Below, piece by piece: positions 44,943 through 54,835 of a DNA stretch of 64,000 nucleotides (within the stretch, counting starts at the first letter, position 1; every line of letters begins with the position of its first letter). The notes beneath the pieces were generated by a model. That model worked only from the letters and a program-made list of their open reading frames with translations. It was not told the origin of the DNA and made no database searches. The position numbers were made by a program, and so were the translations under genes. Source of the DNA: Sabulicella rubraurantiaca (GTDB taxonomy: Bacteria > Pseudomonadota > Alphaproteobacteria > Acetobacterales > Acetobacteraceae). Location of the stretch: assembly GCF_017355885.1 (NCBI RefSeq), contig NZ_JAFEUU010000004.1:62001-126000 (forward strand), in the 5' to 3' direction.

Positions 44943-45641
44943 CTAGCTCCGGCGCGGCGCGGGAAGCTGTCCCGCGATGCCCGAGGCCGCGCGTCCCGGC
45001 AGCTTCGCCAGCGCAGAACGCCCGCCTGCGGCGAAGACGGCCACGGCGCGAAGGAGGTCGCGCAGAGCATCCGGGCTTGCGGAGTCGAAAGGCGCCCAGG
45101 CCCCGCCCGACAGCTTGGCGATCTGACGGAAGCCCCATTCCACCTGCGGATTGCCGCCTTCCTGGAAGCAGAAGACCGGTGTGCCGCGCAGCCCAAGCTG
45201 CGCCGCGAGGTGGCCGATCGGGTCCAGCGCCTCCTCCAGCGCGTCGCCCACCAGCACCAGGGCGTGGACTCGCTCCGCCGTCGTCTCGCGCAGCGCATGC
45301 TCCAGGCAGCGATGGATTTGCGTCTGCCCCGCCAGCACCGAGACGCCGGACATACGCCGCGCCAGTTCGGCGGCATCAGTCAGGAAAGGCGTGGCGGCGA
45401 ATTCGTGATGGCCGCGCCAGTAGCATAGCTGCACGGCCAGCCCGCCCAGCCCCTCGGCGGCCGCGAACATCTCGGCCTGGACGTGGCAGGCCCGGTCCCA
45501 GCTCGGCTGGCGGCTCGCCGTCGCGTCCACGGCAAAGAGCAACCGCCCACGCCCGGTGGGGCGGACGGCGGGAAGCGTATCGAGGCGCCGCAGGAACTCG
45601 GCCACGGCGCCGCCGGATTTGGGGGCGGGAAGCTGCGCCAT
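44943..45641 (-). CDS. VWA-domain protein
   Basis: 232 residues (if Met10 at 45641 is the start) covering little more than one von Willebrand A-like fold. The first strand RLLFAVDATASRQPSW provides a DxTxS metal-site motif (a MIDAS variant with Thr), then GQTQIHRCLEHAL and VHALVLVGDALEE, where the domain's later ligands would be. No signal peptide, so cytoplasmic. No recognised partner ATPase nearby. Coupled to the J-domain and HPF-like genes, which suggests a chaperone or ribosome-linked adaptor role. Confidence 0.78.
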   Translation of the reverse strand: MAQLPAPKSGGAVAEFLRRLDTLPAVRPTGRGRLLFAVDATASRQPSWDRACHVQAEMFAAAEGLGGLAVQLCYWRGHHEFAATPFLTDAAELARRMSGVSVLAGQTQIHRCLEHALRETTAERVHALVLVGDALEEALDPIGHLAAQLGLRGTPVFCFQEGGNPQVEWGFRQIAKLSGGAWAPFDSASPDALRDLLRAVAVFAAGGRSALAKLPGRAASGIAGQLPAPRRS

Positions 45642-45687
45642 AAGGGAAATGTGGGGCTGCCCCGGCACGAAACCAGGGCGCGCCGCC

Positions 45688-47955
45688 TCAGCCCCGGTTG
45701 ACCTGCGCCCCCGCCACGGCGGCGAGGTTGGCGATGCCGCGCGCCGTCACGCTGGGCACCATGATGTGCACCGGCTTGTTCATGCCGAGCAGCATGGGCC
45801 CGAGCTGCAATCCCTCGCTCACCGCCTTGGCGAGGTTGAAGGCGATGTTGGCAGAGTCGATGCCCGGGAAGACGAGCAGATTGGCCGGCCCGTCCAGCGT
45901 CGGGTCGGGCACGGCGCGGGCGCGAATCGCCGGCACCAGCGCGGCATCGCCATGCATCTCGCCATCCACCTCGAGATCCGGCGCATGCTCGTGGATCAGG
46001 CGCAGCGCCGCGCGCATCTTGCGGGCTGATTCCGCGCCGGAAGCGCCGAAGGAGGAATGCGACAGCAGCGCCACCTTGGGCGGGATGCCGAAGCCACGCA
46101 CCTCCTCCGCCGCCAGTTGCACCATCTCGCAAAGCTGCTCGGCCGTGGGATCGACCAGCAGGTGCGTGTCCACGAAAAATAGCGTGCCCGCCGGCAGGAT
46201 TAGGGCGGACATCGCATAGGCGCGGCCCACGTCGGGACGCTTGCCGATGCAGGCCAGCACATGTTCCCAGTGGCGCATCCAGTCGCCCGTGCCGCCGACG
46301 ATGGCGGCCTCGGCCTGCCCGGCTTCCAGCAGCAGGGAAGCAGCGATGGTGTTGCGGCTCTCGACCCGCCGGGCCGCCGCGTCGGGGGTGATGCCGCGCC
46401 GCCCCACCTTGCTCTGGTAGAGCTGCACCAGCGGCGCGAAGAGCTCCGGGTCTTCCAGCGGATGGACGACCTGGACGGAACCGCCAACCTCCATCCGCAG
46501 GCCGAGCGCCCGGATGCGCGCCTCCACCACCTCGCGCCGCCCGACCAGGATGGGCTCGGCCGTGCCCTCGTCCAGCACGGTCTGCACGGCGCGGAGCGTG
46601 CGCTCATCCTCGCCCTCGCCGAAGACGATGCGCGCGGGGCGGGAGCGCGCCAGTTCCTGCACCGGCCGCATCAAATTGCCCGAACGGAAGACGAAGCGCC
46701 CCAACTCGCGCCGGTAGATGTCGAGATCGGCAATGGGGCGCGTGGCGACGCCGCTTTCCATCGCGGCCTTCGCCACCGCCGGCGCCACCTCCAGGATCAG
46801 CCGCGGGTCGAAGGGCTTTGGGATGATGTATTCCGGTCCGAAGAGCGGCGGGGTGCCGCCATAGGCCGCGGCCACCACCTCGCTCGCCTCCACCCGCGCC
46901 AGGGCAGCGATGGCCTCGACGGCTGCGACCTTCATCGCCTCGTTGATGGTGGTCGCGCCGGCATCCAGGGCGCCGCGGAAGATGAAGGGGAAGCAGAGGA
47001 CGTTGTTGACCTGGTTCGGGTAGTCCGTGCGGCCCGTGGCGACGATGGCGTCGGGCCGCGCCGCGCGCACCGCCTCGGGCAGGATCTCGGGCTCGGGGTT
47101 CGCCAAGGCCAGGACGAGGGGGCGCGGTGCGAGGCGGCCCAGCCACTCGGCCTTCAGCACGCGGGGCGCCGAAAGCCCAAGGAAGATGTCGGCGCCGTCC
47201 AGCACCTCCTCCAGCCGCCGCGCCTCCGTGTTTTGTGCGTAGCGCGCCTTGTAGGGGTCGGTGTTCGGACGGCCCTCCCAGACCACGCCCTCGATGTCGC
47301 AGACCGTCACGTTCTCCCGCCGCAGCCCCATGGCCACCAGCAGGTCCAGGCAGGCGAGGGCCGCCGCGCCGCCGCCCGTGTTCACCAGCTTCACCTCCTC
47401 CAGCCCCTTGCCCTGGACGAGGAGGCCATTGCGGATCGCCGCCGCGACGATGATGGCAGTGCCGTGCTGGTCGTCGTGGAAGACGGGGATGTTCATCCGC
47501 TCGCGCAGGCGGCGCTCGATCTCGAAGCACTCGGGCGCGCGGATGTCCTCCAGGTTGATGGCGCCGAAGGAAGGTTCCAGCGCCGCCACCACCTCCACGA
47601 AGCGGTCGGGGTCGAGCGCGTCCACCTCGATGTCCACGGAATCGATGCCCGCGAACTTCTTGAACAGCACCGCCTTGCCTTCCATGACCGGCTTGGAGGC
47701 AAGCGGGCCGATATTGCCCAGCCCCAGCACCGCGGTGCCGTTGGTGATGACGGCGACCATGTTGCCGCGCGTCGTGTAGTCCCAGGCGGTCTGCGGGTCG
47801 CGCGCGATCTCCTCGCAGGCGGCAGCGACCCCGGGCGAATAGGCCAGCGAAAGGTCGCGCTGGGAGGCCATTCGCTTGGTCGGCTCGACGGTGAGCTTCC
47901 CAGGCCGCGGCAGGCGGTGATAGTCGAGCGCGGCGCGGCGGAGGTCTTCGTCCAT
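45688..47955 (-). CDS. maeB: NADP-dependent malic enzyme with phosphotransacetylase-like domain
   Basis: 755 residues, matching MaeB-type enzymes (E. coli 759). Residues 1-430 are the malic enzyme: [32 protein letters not shown] (metal/substrate) and the Rossmann segment [16 protein letters not shown]. The C-terminal 330 residues are a phosphotransacetylase-like regulatory domain ([17 protein letters not shown] onwards). Decarboxylates malate to pyruvate, giving NADPH. Start ATG 47955 is preceded by AGGGG; earlier in-frame Mets lie at 47982 and 48018. Confidence 0.94.
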   Translation of the reverse strand: MDEDLRRAALDYHRLPRPGKLTVEPTKRMASQRDLSLAYSPGVAAACEEIARDPQTAWDYTTRGNMVAVITNGTAVLGLGNIGPLASKPVMEGKAVLFKKFAGIDSVDIEVDALDPDRFVEVVAALEPSFGAINLEDIRAPECFEIERRLRERMNIPVFHDDQHGTAIIVAAAIRNGLLVQGKGLEEVKLVNTGGGAAALACLDLLVAMGLRRENVTVCDIEGVVWEGRPNTDPYKARYAQNTEARRLEEVLDGADIFLGLSAPRVLKAEWLGRLAPRPLVLALANPEPEILPEAVRAARPDAIVATGRTDYPNQVNNVLCFPFIFRGALDAGATTINEAMKVAAVEAIAALARVEASEVVAAAYGGTPPLFGPEYIIPKPFDPRLILEVAPAVAKAAMESGVATRPIADLDIYRRELGRFVFRSGNLMRPVQELARSRPARIVFGEGEDERTLRAVQTVLDEGTAEPILVGRREVVEARIRALGLRMEVGGSVQVVHPLEDPELFAPLVQLYQSKVGRRGITPDAAARRVESRNTIAASLLLEAGQAEAAIVGGTGDWMRHWEHVLACIGKRPDVGRAYAMSALILPAGTLFFVDTHLLVDPTAEQLCEMVQLAAEEVRGFGIPPKVALLSHSSFGASGAESARKMRAALRLIHEHAPDLEVDGEMHGDAALVPAIRARAVPDPTLDGPANLLVFPGIDSANIAFNLAKAVSEGLQLGPMLLGMNKPVHIMVPSVTARGIANLAAVAGAQVNRG

Positions 47956-48014
47956 CGGTGTCCCCTGGTCGGGACCGACCATACTATCCTTGGCGCGCCG
48001 GCAAAACCGCGCTG

Positions 48015-49067
48015 TCATCCCTCCCGGACAGGAAAGCGCAGCCTCGCCACGGCCCCATGCGTGCCGGAAAGCTGGAACTCCCCGCCCAGCTGGTCGGCGA
48101 GCTGCCGGACGATCTGCAGGCCGAGGCTGTTGGAACCACGCAGGTTGAAGCCGTCCGGCAGCCCGGCCCCGTCATCCTCCACGGACAGGGCGGCGACCCC
48201 CTGCCCCTCATCCGCCAGGGCGACCACGAGGCTGCCCTCCCGCCCATCGGGGAACCCGTGCTCCACCGCGTTCGCGATGAACTCGGCCGCGACGAGTCCC
48301 ACCGGGATGGCCCGTGCCGGGGACAGGGCGATGGGTGCGGCACGCAGGACGTGCCGCACCCGGTCGCTCACGCCGGCGGCCGCCAGATTGTCCTCGCACA
48401 ATTCCCGCAGGAACTCGTCCATGCGGATCTCCGTCGCCTCCGGATCGTGAAGCTGGCGATGCAGGCGGGATATCAGGTCGAGGCGCCGCCGCGCGTCCTG
48501 CAGCACGTGCTGCGCCCGATCATCCGTCACCGCCCGACTCTCGACGGCGAGCAGGGAGGAGACCATCTGCAGATTGTTGGAGATGCGGTGCTGTAGTTCG
48601 CGATACAGGGTCTCGCGCGACTCAGCGAGGCGCCGGTTGCGCTCCCGCTCCTCCCGCACACTCCGGAGCGAATGGGTCATGGCACGGATCAGGGCGATAT
48701 CCACCGACGCGATCAGCGCGAAGAAGCCGAGGGCCAAGGCTCCGCTCAAGTTCAGCTCGAACGAGCCGATGGGCGCGAGGAAGAAGTAGTGGGATGCGAT
48801 CAGCGAGGCGACGGCCACCGCGGTCCCGGCCCGCGCACCGCACAGGAAGGCAACGATGATCACCGCGGGAAAGAAGGTAAGGAACGGGAAGCCAGAGGGC
48901 AGCAGAGAATCCAGGGCGACGCGCGCCCCGAACGCCACGAGGAACGCCAGAAGGGCGACGCCCCAACGGAAAAGCGGGCCACGCGGCGCAAGCGCGAGCC
49001 CTGCGAGGAAACGCGTCATGCGCAAGGGGATTCCCGGTGGGCAGAAGCGCCGCGCCTCTGCGTTCAT
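48015..49067 (-). CDS. Sensor histidine kinase (HisKA_2 type) with membrane domain
   Basis: 350 residues. The N-terminal half has about four membrane helices resembling the DUF4118/KdpD-like module (FGARVALDSLLPSGFPFLTFFPAVII). A short coiled coil with REERERNRRLAESRETL leads to the H-box LQHRISNNLQMVSSLLAVESR, then an ATPase domain with NAVEHGFPDGREG and DDGAGLPDGF. H-box and ATPase mark the HisKA_2/HWE-like class common in alphaproteobacteria. No response regulator adjoins. Start uncertain (49067 or Met17 at 49019); it lies 20 bases after tRNA-Leu. Confidence 0.88.
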   Translation of the reverse strand: MNAEARRFCPPGIPLRMTRFLAGLALAPRGPLFRWGVALLAFLVAFGARVALDSLLPSGFPFLTFFPAVIIVAFLCGARAGTAVAVASLIASHYFFLAPIGSFELNLSGALALGFFALIASVDIALIRAMTHSLRSVREERERNRRLAESRETLYRELQHRISNNLQMVSSLLAVESRAVTDDRAQHVLQDARRRLDLISRLHRQLHDPEATEIRMDEFLRELCEDNLAAAGVSDRVRHVLRAAPIALSPARAIPVGLVAAEFIANAVEHGFPDGREGSLVVALADEGQGVAALSVEDDGAGLPDGFNLRGSNSLGLQIVRQLADQLGGEFQLSGTHGAVARLRFPVREG

Positions 49068-49086
49068 CTATTCCGGGCGGGCCGGA

Positions 49087-49172
49087 TGGTGCGGTCGAGA
49101 AGATTCGAACTTCCACGGGGTTGCCCCCACTAGCACCTCAAGCTAGCGCGTCTACCATTCCGCCACGACCGC
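49087..49172 (-). tRNA. tRNA-Leu (anticodon GAG)
   Basis: An 86-base minus-strand class II tRNA. Acceptor GCGGTCG pairs with CGACCGC; the anticodon loop CTTGAGG gives GAG. A short variable arm TGGGGGCAACCCCG forms the extra stem of leucine tRNAs, the T arm has GTTCGAATC, and CCA is encoded (49087-49089). Decodes CUC/CUU. Confidence 0.95.
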
Positions 49173-49202
49173 GACGCGGGGTGGCTTTAGCGCAGGAAAG
49201 CC

Positions 49203-49937
49203 ATGGGTTCAACCGGCCCCGAATGGGTGATTTCCCCAGGTCTCACCCTCTACCCCGATGCCCTGTCGCAAATGAGGGACCATGTCGCGGCGATTCGCGA
49301 CTACGGCGCGCCCGAGCGGGTCTGGATGGTGGAGCATCCGCCCAGCTACACGGCCGGCACCTCCGCCAAGCCCGAGGAACTGCTGGAGCGGCGCTTCCCG
49401 CACTACGAGGCTGGGCGCGGCGGGCAATGGACCTATCACGGCCCGGGCCAGCGCACCGCCTATGTGATGCTGGACCTTGCGCATCCGCATGGCGGTGTGC
49501 CGCCACGCGACGTGCGCTGCTACGTCCATGCCCTGGAGGAATGGATGATCCGCGCCCTGTGGCGCTTCAACGTGAAGGGGGAGCGGCGCGCGGGCCGCGT
49601 TGGCATCTGGGTGGCCGACACGCCGGTCGGCGAGGCGAAGATCGGCGCCATCGGCGTGCGCGTGTCGCGCTGGGTGTCGTGGCACGGCATCGCGCTGAAC
49701 GTCGAGCCGGAACTTTCGCATTTCGCGGGCATCGTGCCCTGCGGCATCCCCGAATTCGGGGTGACCAGCCTCGCCCATCTCGGCATCACCGCGACGATGG
49801 AGGAGCTGGATTCCGCCCTGATGGCGGAGTGGCCGGGGGGGGTGGGGGAGAAAAACCCCCCCCCCCCGGGGCCGCCGCCCCCCCGCCAGAAAAACCGGGG
49901 CCCTGATGGCGGAGTGGCCGGGGGTGTTAGGCTATAA
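49203..49937 (+). CDS. lipB: Octanoyltransferase LipB with corrupted 3' end
   Basis: Moves octanoate from acyl carrier protein to lipoyl domains. The first about 210 residues are a normal Lip[17 protein letters not shown], catalytic Lys146 ([11 protein letters not shown]) and Cys180 ([15 protein letters not shown]). Then the product turns into Gly/Pro-rich nonsense encoded by G and C homopolymers (49836-49880) flanked by a 25-base direct repeat, and stops at a TAA (49935-49937). The authentic C-terminus should end near residue 213. AGGAAA precedes the ATG at 49203. Confidence 0.88.
   Translation: MGSTGPEWVISPGLTLYPDALSQMRDHVAAIRDYGAPERVWMVEHPPSYTAGTSAKPEELLERRFPHYEAGRGGQWTYHGPGQRTAYVMLDLAHPHGGVPPRDVRCYVHALEEWMIRALWRFNVKGERRAGRVGIWVADTPVGEAKIGAIGVRVSRWVSWHGIALNVEPELSHFAGIVPCGIPEFGVTSLAHLGITATMEELDSALMAEWPGGVGEKNPPPPGPPPPRQKNRGPDGGVAGGVRL
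49815..49924 (+). repeat. 25-base direct repeat flanking G/C homopolymers
   Basis: Bases 49815-49839 recur exactly at 49900-49924 (85-base offset), both reading GATGGCGGAGTGGCC inside. Between them lie runs of G (8), A (5), C (12) and C (7), plus a second AGAAAAACC. This arrangement inside the end of lipB looks like slippage, a local duplication, or an assembly/basecalling error. Confidence 0.85.
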
Positions 49938-49955
49938 AACCCCCGGCCCTTCGGC

Positions 49956-51335
49956 TCAGCGGCCGCGCGCCATGAAGACGCGGCCCGAATCGTCGCCGGG
50001 GCGGCGGCGCGGAGCCTCACCGCCACGCGGCGCGTCGGGACGGCGCTGCTGACCCTGCGGCTTCGCCTGCTGCCCCTTCGCCGGCGGCTGGTGACGCCCC
50101 TGCGACTGCTGCGGCTTGCGCGAGGGTTGCTGGTCCCCGCCCCGACCCGGACGCGGGCCGCGCTGCGGGCGCACCGGGGTGGCGCGGTCATCCAGGCGGC
50201 CGGACTTGTCGGCGCGCTGGTCCTCCATCGGCACGGATTGGCGCGTCAGACGCTCCACCGCACGCAGCAGGCCCAGCTCGTCCGGCGCCACCAGGGCCAC
50301 CGCCTCGCCCTCGGCCCCGGCGCGCGCGGTGCGGCCGATGCGGTGGACGTAGGTTTCCGGCACCTCCGGCAGATCATGCTGGATGACGTGCGTCACCTCG
50401 CGCACGTCGATGCCGCGCGCGGCGATGTCGGTCGCCACCAGGATGGGCGCCCGGCCCGACTTGAACTCGGCCAGCGCCCGCTCGCGCTGGCTCTGGCCCT
50501 TGTTGCCGTGGATGGCATTGGCGGACAGTCCGTCCTGCTCCAGCGCCTTCACGATCTTGTCCGCGCCGTGCTTGGTGCGGGAGAAGATCAGGGTGCGGCC
50601 CACGCCCTCGCCGCGCAGCAGCTTGGCGAGCATCGCGCGCTTCGCGTTCGGCTCCAGCAGGATGGCGCGCTGATTCACGCGCTCCGCCGTGGTGGCGACG
50701 GGCGTCACCTCCACGCGCACCGGGTCGCGCAGCATGTCGCGCGCCAGGTTGGCGATGTCCGTCGGCATGGTGGCGCTGAAGAACATGGTCTGCTGGCGCT
50801 GCGGCACCGCGGCCACGATCTTGCGGATCGGCGGCAGGAAGCCCTTGTCGAGCATCTGGTCCGCCTCATCCAGCACCAGCACCTCGACATGGTCGAGGCG
50901 GGCGTGGCGCGTCCCCATGTGGTCGAGCAGGCGGCCCGGCGTCGCCACCAGCACGTCCACGCCGCGGGCCAGCGCCTTCTGCTGCGGCACATGGCCGACG
51001 CCGCCGAACACCACTTCGGTCGAGAAGCCGAGGTGCTTGCCGTACTTCTTGAAGCTGTCCGCGATCTGCGAGGCTAGCTCGCGCGTCGGGCTCAGCACCA
51101 GCACGCGGCAGCCGCCGCGCGGTGGGCGGCCGCCGCCCTGCTTCAGCCGATGGAGGATGGGCAGGGCGAAGGCAGCAGTCTTGCCGGTGCCGGTCTGGGC
51201 GATGCCCAGCACGTCGCGGCCCTGAAGGGCGGCCGGGATGGCCTGGGCCTGAATGGGAGTGGGAGTCTCGTGCCCGGCTTCCGCCAGCGCCTGCAGCAGC
51301 AGGGGGTCGAGGCCGAGTTCAGCAAAATTGGTCAT
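49956..51335 (-). CDS. DEAD-box ATP-dependent RNA helicase (RhlE-like)
   Basis: 459 residues. All helicase motifs are present: Q motif (PTPIQAQAIPAALQG), I AQTGTGKTAAF, Ia PTRELASQI, II VLDEADQML, III SAT, V ATDIAARGIDV, VI HRIGRTARAG. A C-terminal tail of about 85 residues is rich in Gln, Arg, Pro and Gly, giving non-specific RNA binding typical of RhlE. Likely aids ribosome assembly or mRNA turnover. Convergent with lipB, 18 bases apart. Confidence 0.93.
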   Translation of the reverse strand: MTNFAELGLDPLLLQALAEAGHETPTPIQAQAIPAALQGRDVLGIAQTGTGKTAAFALPILHRLKQGGGRPPRGGCRVLVLSPTRELASQIADSFKKYGKHLGFSTEVVFGGVGHVPQQKALARGVDVLVATPGRLLDHMGTRHARLDHVEVLVLDEADQMLDKGFLPPIRKIVAAVPQRQQTMFFSATMPTDIANLARDMLRDPVRVEVTPVATTAERVNQRAILLEPNAKRAMLAKLLRGEGVGRTLIFSRTKHGADKIVKALEQDGLSANAIHGNKGQSQRERALAEFKSGRAPILVATDIAARGIDVREVTHVIQHDLPEVPETYVHRIGRTARAGAEGEAVALVAPDELGLLRAVERLTRQSVPMEDQRADKSGRLDDRATPVRPQRGPRPGRGGDQQPSRKPQQSQGRHQPPAKGQQAKPQGQQRRPDAPRGGEAPRRRPGDDSGRVFMARGR

Positions 51336-51540
51336 GAATCATCCTGCGGCGCGAGCGCACCGCGTGTCGTCGTATAGGGGGAAAGCCCCGCGTTCTGGGC
51401 CGTTCCGGGCTTGAGAGCCTCATGGAACCGGCAGGACGGGCCCGGGCTTTCGCCAGGCCGGCTAACGCGGCCGGTTCCGGGCGGGCCAGGAGGCCCGCGC
51501 GACATTTCCAACATGCTGCATTGCAGCGGTGATTGCAAGG

Positions 51541-51813
51541 TCAGGCGGTCGGCAGGCGGCGGAATCCGGGTTCTTCCGGATCATCCGCAATGCTCTCCTC
51601 CAGCGAATCGACCCGCGCCGCGGGCGGGCCGCGACGGCAGGCCAGCAGGACGGCCTGCACCGAGGGGCGGTCGCCGGCCAGCAGCGCCTCCACCGAGCCG
51701 TCGCGCCGGTTCCGCACCCATCCGGCGAGGCCATGCGACCGCGCCTCCACGACCAGCCAATCCCGGTAGCCGACGCCCTGCACGCGCCCGGCGATGCGGA
51801 CCAGCGTCGCCAT
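51541..51813 (-). CDS. Acylphosphatase
   Basis: 90-residue small hydrolase of acyl-phosphates. The signature VRIAGRVQGVGYRDWLVVEA supplies the phosphate-binding loop and catalytic Arg; GLAGWVRNRRDGSVEALLAG supplies the catalytic Asn. Length is normal. Start ATG 51813 shares a base with the ATP12 stop (TGATG), so the two are translated in tandem. Last gene of the rluC-like operon. Confidence 0.92.
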   Translation of the reverse strand: MATLVRIAGRVQGVGYRDWLVVEARSHGLAGWVRNRRDGSVEALLAGDRPSVQAVLLACRRGPPAARVDSLEESIADDPEEPGFRRLPTA

Positions 51814-52514
51814 CAGCGCGCCAGCGCGGCGAGGCGCGCGGCCAGGGCGATGTCCGCCCCCACGCGCGTGCGCCGCTCCTCCGCCTCCCAATCCAGGCCC
51901 CAGCGCTCCTCCTGGAACAGCTCGTCCAGGACGGCGAGGCGATGCGCCTCCTCGGGCGTGAGGCCGCCGCGCGTGACGGCGAGCCCCAGCACGAGGGAGC
52001 CGAGCGCGGGCACCAGCACCCCGAGTGCCGCGAGCGGCACGGGAGGATGCGCCGCAACCGCCGCCTCCAGCGCGCGCAGCGCCGCCGAGGGTTGGCGCAT
52101 GGGCATGATGCCCTCCGTCACTGCCAGTTCCGCGCCGAGCGTGTCCCGCGACCAGTCGAGCCAGGGCTGCCACGCCTTTGCCTGCCGCGCCGCCAGGGCA
52201 GGGTCGTCGGCGCGATAGCAGAGCAGGTCCGTCTCCCCGTAGCGGGCGATGGCGGCGACGGTGGGCGCCGGGTCGGGCGCGATGCGCTCCGCCGCCGTGC
52301 CGACGAGGCGGGTGAGCGGCACGTCGTCCCACCGCATCTCCCCGCCCTTGCCGCCGCCCGCCGCCTGCCATTCCGCGGCCAACGCCTCGGCGAGAGGCGC
52401 CTGCTCGACGGAGAGCGTGCCGCCGCCCGGAAGGCGCACCGGGCGCCCGTCCAGCCGGATGGCGAAGCGGCCATTTTCCGCCACCACCCCCGCCTCGTCC
52501 CAGAAACGCTTCAT
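51813..52514 (-). CDS. ATP12-family F1-ATPase assembly chaperone
   Basis: 233 residues with the alphaproteobacterial/mitochondrial ATP12 pattern: FAIRLDGRPVRLPGG near the N-terminus, AEWQAAGG, the DVPLTRLVGTA segment, and the TDLLCYRADDPALAARQAKAWQPWLDW hallmark in the middle. It would protect the F1 alpha subunit before assembly. Start ATG 52514 overlaps the AsmA stop (ATGA). Presence is a useful lineage marker. Confidence 0.92.
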   Translation of the reverse strand: MKRFWDEAGVVAENGRFAIRLDGRPVRLPGGGTLSVEQAPLAEALAAEWQAAGGGKGGEMRWDDVPLTRLVGTAAERIAPDPAPTVAAIARYGETDLLCYRADDPALAARQAKAWQPWLDWSRDTLGAELAVTEGIMPMRQPSAALRALEAAVAAHPPVPLAALGVLVPALGSLVLGLAVTRGGLTPEEAHRLAVLDELFQEERWGLDWEAEERRTRVGADIALAARLAALAR

Positions 52515-54835
52515 CGCAGCAGTCCCCGCAGCAGGTTCTCGATCACCGGGGCCGGGTTGGAGGCCGGGTTGCGCCCCGGGTCGGCGGGGCGCGCGGCAGG
52601 AGCAGGCACCGGCCCGTCGCGACCGCCCCGCGCGATGCGCAGCGCCGCGCCGCATTCCGGCAGGGATGGCCCGGCCTGGTTGGGCAGCACGCCGCCCAGG
52701 CCGGGCACCAGCCGCTCCAGCTGGTTGCCCAGATCACCGGCCAGCGCCCCTTCCACCAGTCCACGCGATTCCAGCCGCGGATCCAGCAACGTGCCCGTCA
52801 CGGGGATCGGCGCGCGCACCCGCACTCCCGCCACGCGGAGATCCACTGATATGCGTCCATTCAGCGTCTCGTCGCGCAGGTTGATCGTTCCCTCGCCGGC
52901 CGCGCGGCCCGGCGCGCCTTCGAGGTAGAGCACCTCCGTCCGCGCCACGCCGCGGTCGAGCCGCCAGCGGAAGGCGCCGCAAGACAGCGGCACGGCGCCA
53001 CCCGCCCCCGGCACCACCTGTCCGACCGCGCTGGCCCAGCCGCCAGTCAGCCGCCCCTCCGTCACGGCGAGGCCGAGATGGCCCGTGGCGGTCGCCGCCA
53101 GGGCACGGCTGGTCGGGCCCTGCCCCCGCAGATCCATGTCGAGATCCGCGCGACCCTGCACCGGCCCGCCCCGCGTCAGCGCACCGAGGTCAAGCCCCTG
53201 CCCGCCCCCAGCCAACTGCAGAGCCGGCGGATCGGCCGTCGCATCCGCCGCGACACGGAGGTTGAGACGCCCGCCCGGCACTGTGGCCTGGAACGGGTCG
53301 AGCCGCGCGCGCCCGCCCTCGTTGACGAGACGGCCGGACACGTCGCGGTAATCCGTCCCATTCCAGCGCAGCGTGCCGAAGCGGAAGCGCAGGTCGGAAT
53401 CGAAGAGCCGCAGCGCCGAGACATTCACGGGCACATCCGGGATCAGCCGGGCCGGGCCTGCTGGCGCGGGGGCAGGTGCCGGCGCCGCCTGGGCCGCCGG
53501 GGCGCCTTGTGCCGGAGCACGTGCGGTGAGCGCATCCACGTCCATCCGGTTGGACTGCACCTCCCCGCGCAAGGATGGCCGGCCGCCCCAGGCCAGTTCC
53601 AGCCCGCCGCGCAGATCGCCGGCCGAGGAGTTGAAGTTCAGATCCTCCAGCACCGCGCCCGTCGTCCCGCGCGCCGTGACGCGCGCCGCCAGCGCCACGT
53701 CGCGCAGCGGCGGCAGGGCTATGCCGGCCAGGGCAGCGACGGGGGCGAGTTCAGGCGCCCTACCCTCCAAGCGCAACGCGCCGGGCCATTGCCCGGACAC
53801 AGCGAAAGTGCCGCCCGCCGCCTCGGCGCGAAGTGCGACGGGGGCCGGGCGCCCTTCGGTGAAGGCAATAGGCGTCGCCTCGCCAGTCACCACCAGGGGT
53901 TGGCCGCGGAACTGGCCGCGCGCCTCAAGCCGCGCCGGGCCGTCGAGCGCCGCCATGGAAAGCCGCGCCCCTTCCAAGGTGAACTCAGGCAGCGCACCGC
54001 CCTGCGCCGTCGCCTCCAGCGAGGCGAGGCGCGGCGTGCCGCCCACGATTCCGCCCTCTGCGCGCAAGGACACGCCGGTCAGCGGCGGCAAGGGGCGACC
54101 CGCGAGGCCAGACAGGTCGGCGAGGCGCGGCGCCTGTGCTTCCAGCCGCCCCTGCCAGCCCTCGCCCTCTCGCCGGGCCTCGGCGGAGATGCGCGCACCG
54201 GGCAGCGTGGCGGAGAGCCGTCCTCCCCCCGGCCCGCCCCGCCCTTCGACCAGCGCCTCCGCCCCGCGCGCCACCAGTGTCGCGGTCAGGTCGAAGGGCT
54301 GGCCCGGCCCGGCGCCGGCGATGCGGGCACGCGGCACGGTGATGCGCTCACCCCCAGCCGTCACCACCCAGTCGCGCAGCGTCACCTCGCGGATGTCGAG
54401 CACGGTCCCATCTTGCGATTGGGGCGCTGCCGGTTCGGGAGCGGGTGCGGCCTCGGGCCGGCGCGGCGCGAAGTTCCAGTTGCCACGCTCCAGCAGCAGG
54501 TCGCCGCCTTCAAGCGTCAGGGCGCGCACCTCGGCCCGCCCGCCGATCAGCGGCAGCAGGGCGAGGCGAAGCTCGGCGCGGCGCAGCGTCAGCATCTCGG
54601 GCCGTGAGCCACCCTCGACATTGCCCAAACGCGCGCCCTCCAGCATCACCACGGGCACGAGGCCCGGCGTCAGCGCCAAGCGGTCCGCGGCAAACTCGCG
54701 CCCGGTGGCGCGCGACACCGCCTCGACGAGGCGCGGCCGGAAGGAGTCCGCGTCGAAGAACAGCAGGAAGCCGCCGACGACCAGCAGCGGCAGGAGGATG
54801 ACGACGCTCAGCGCCACGAGCATCCAGCGCCTCAT
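52511..54835 (-). CDS. AsmA family protein
   Basis: 774 residues with one N-terminal membrane anchor (MLVALSVVILLPLLVVGGFLLFF). The AsmA N-domain follows (DADSFRPRLVEAVSRATGREF and the LTLRRAELRLALLPLI pattern), then a long periplasmic beta-rich body of repeated strands. Its C-terminal half has LNGRISVDLRVAGVRVRAPI and DPRLE. A Pro/Ala linker lies near 135-145 and another near 450. AsmA-like proteins are thought to bridge membranes and move phospholipid. Overlaps genes on both sides. Confidence 0.9.
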   Translation of the reverse strand: MRRWMLVALSVVILLPLLVVGGFLLFFDADSFRPRLVEAVSRATGREFAADRLALTPGLVPVVMLEGARLGNVEGGSRPEMLTLRRAELRLALLPLIGGRAEVRALTLEGGDLLLERGNWNFAPRRPEAAPAPEPAAPQSQDGTVLDIREVTLRDWVVTAGGERITVPRARIAGAGPGQPFDLTATLVARGAEALVEGRGGPGGGRLSATLPGARISAEARREGEGWQGRLEAQAPRLADLSGLAGRPLPPLTGVSLRAEGGIVGGTPRLASLEATAQGGALPEFTLEGARLSMAALDGPARLEARGQFRGQPLVVTGEATPIAFTEGRPAPVALRAEAAGGTFAVSGQWPGALRLEGRAPELAPVAALAGIALPPLRDVALAARVTARGTTGAVLEDLNFNSSAGDLRGGLELAWGGRPSLRGEVQSNRMDVDALTARAPAQGAPAAQAAPAPAPAPAGPARLIPDVPVNVSALRLFDSDLRFRFGTLRWNGTDYRDVSGRLVNEGGRARLDPFQATVPGGRLNLRVAADATADPPALQLAGGGQGLDLGALTRGGPVQGRADLDMDLRGQGPTSRALAATATGHLGLAVTEGRLTGGWASAVGQVVPGAGGAVPLSCGAFRWRLDRGVARTEVLYLEGAPGRAAGEGTINLRDETLNGRISVDLRVAGVRVRAPIPVTGTLLDPRLESRGLVEGALAGDLGNQLERLVPGLGGVLPNQAGPSLPECGAALRIARGGRDGPVPAPAARPADPGRNPASNPAPVIENLLRGLLR

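Noticed and set aside
46261-48450. 729-codon open frame antisense to maeB
   Set aside because: His/Arg/Gly-rich shadow with no motif, fully explained by maeB codon bias on the other strand.
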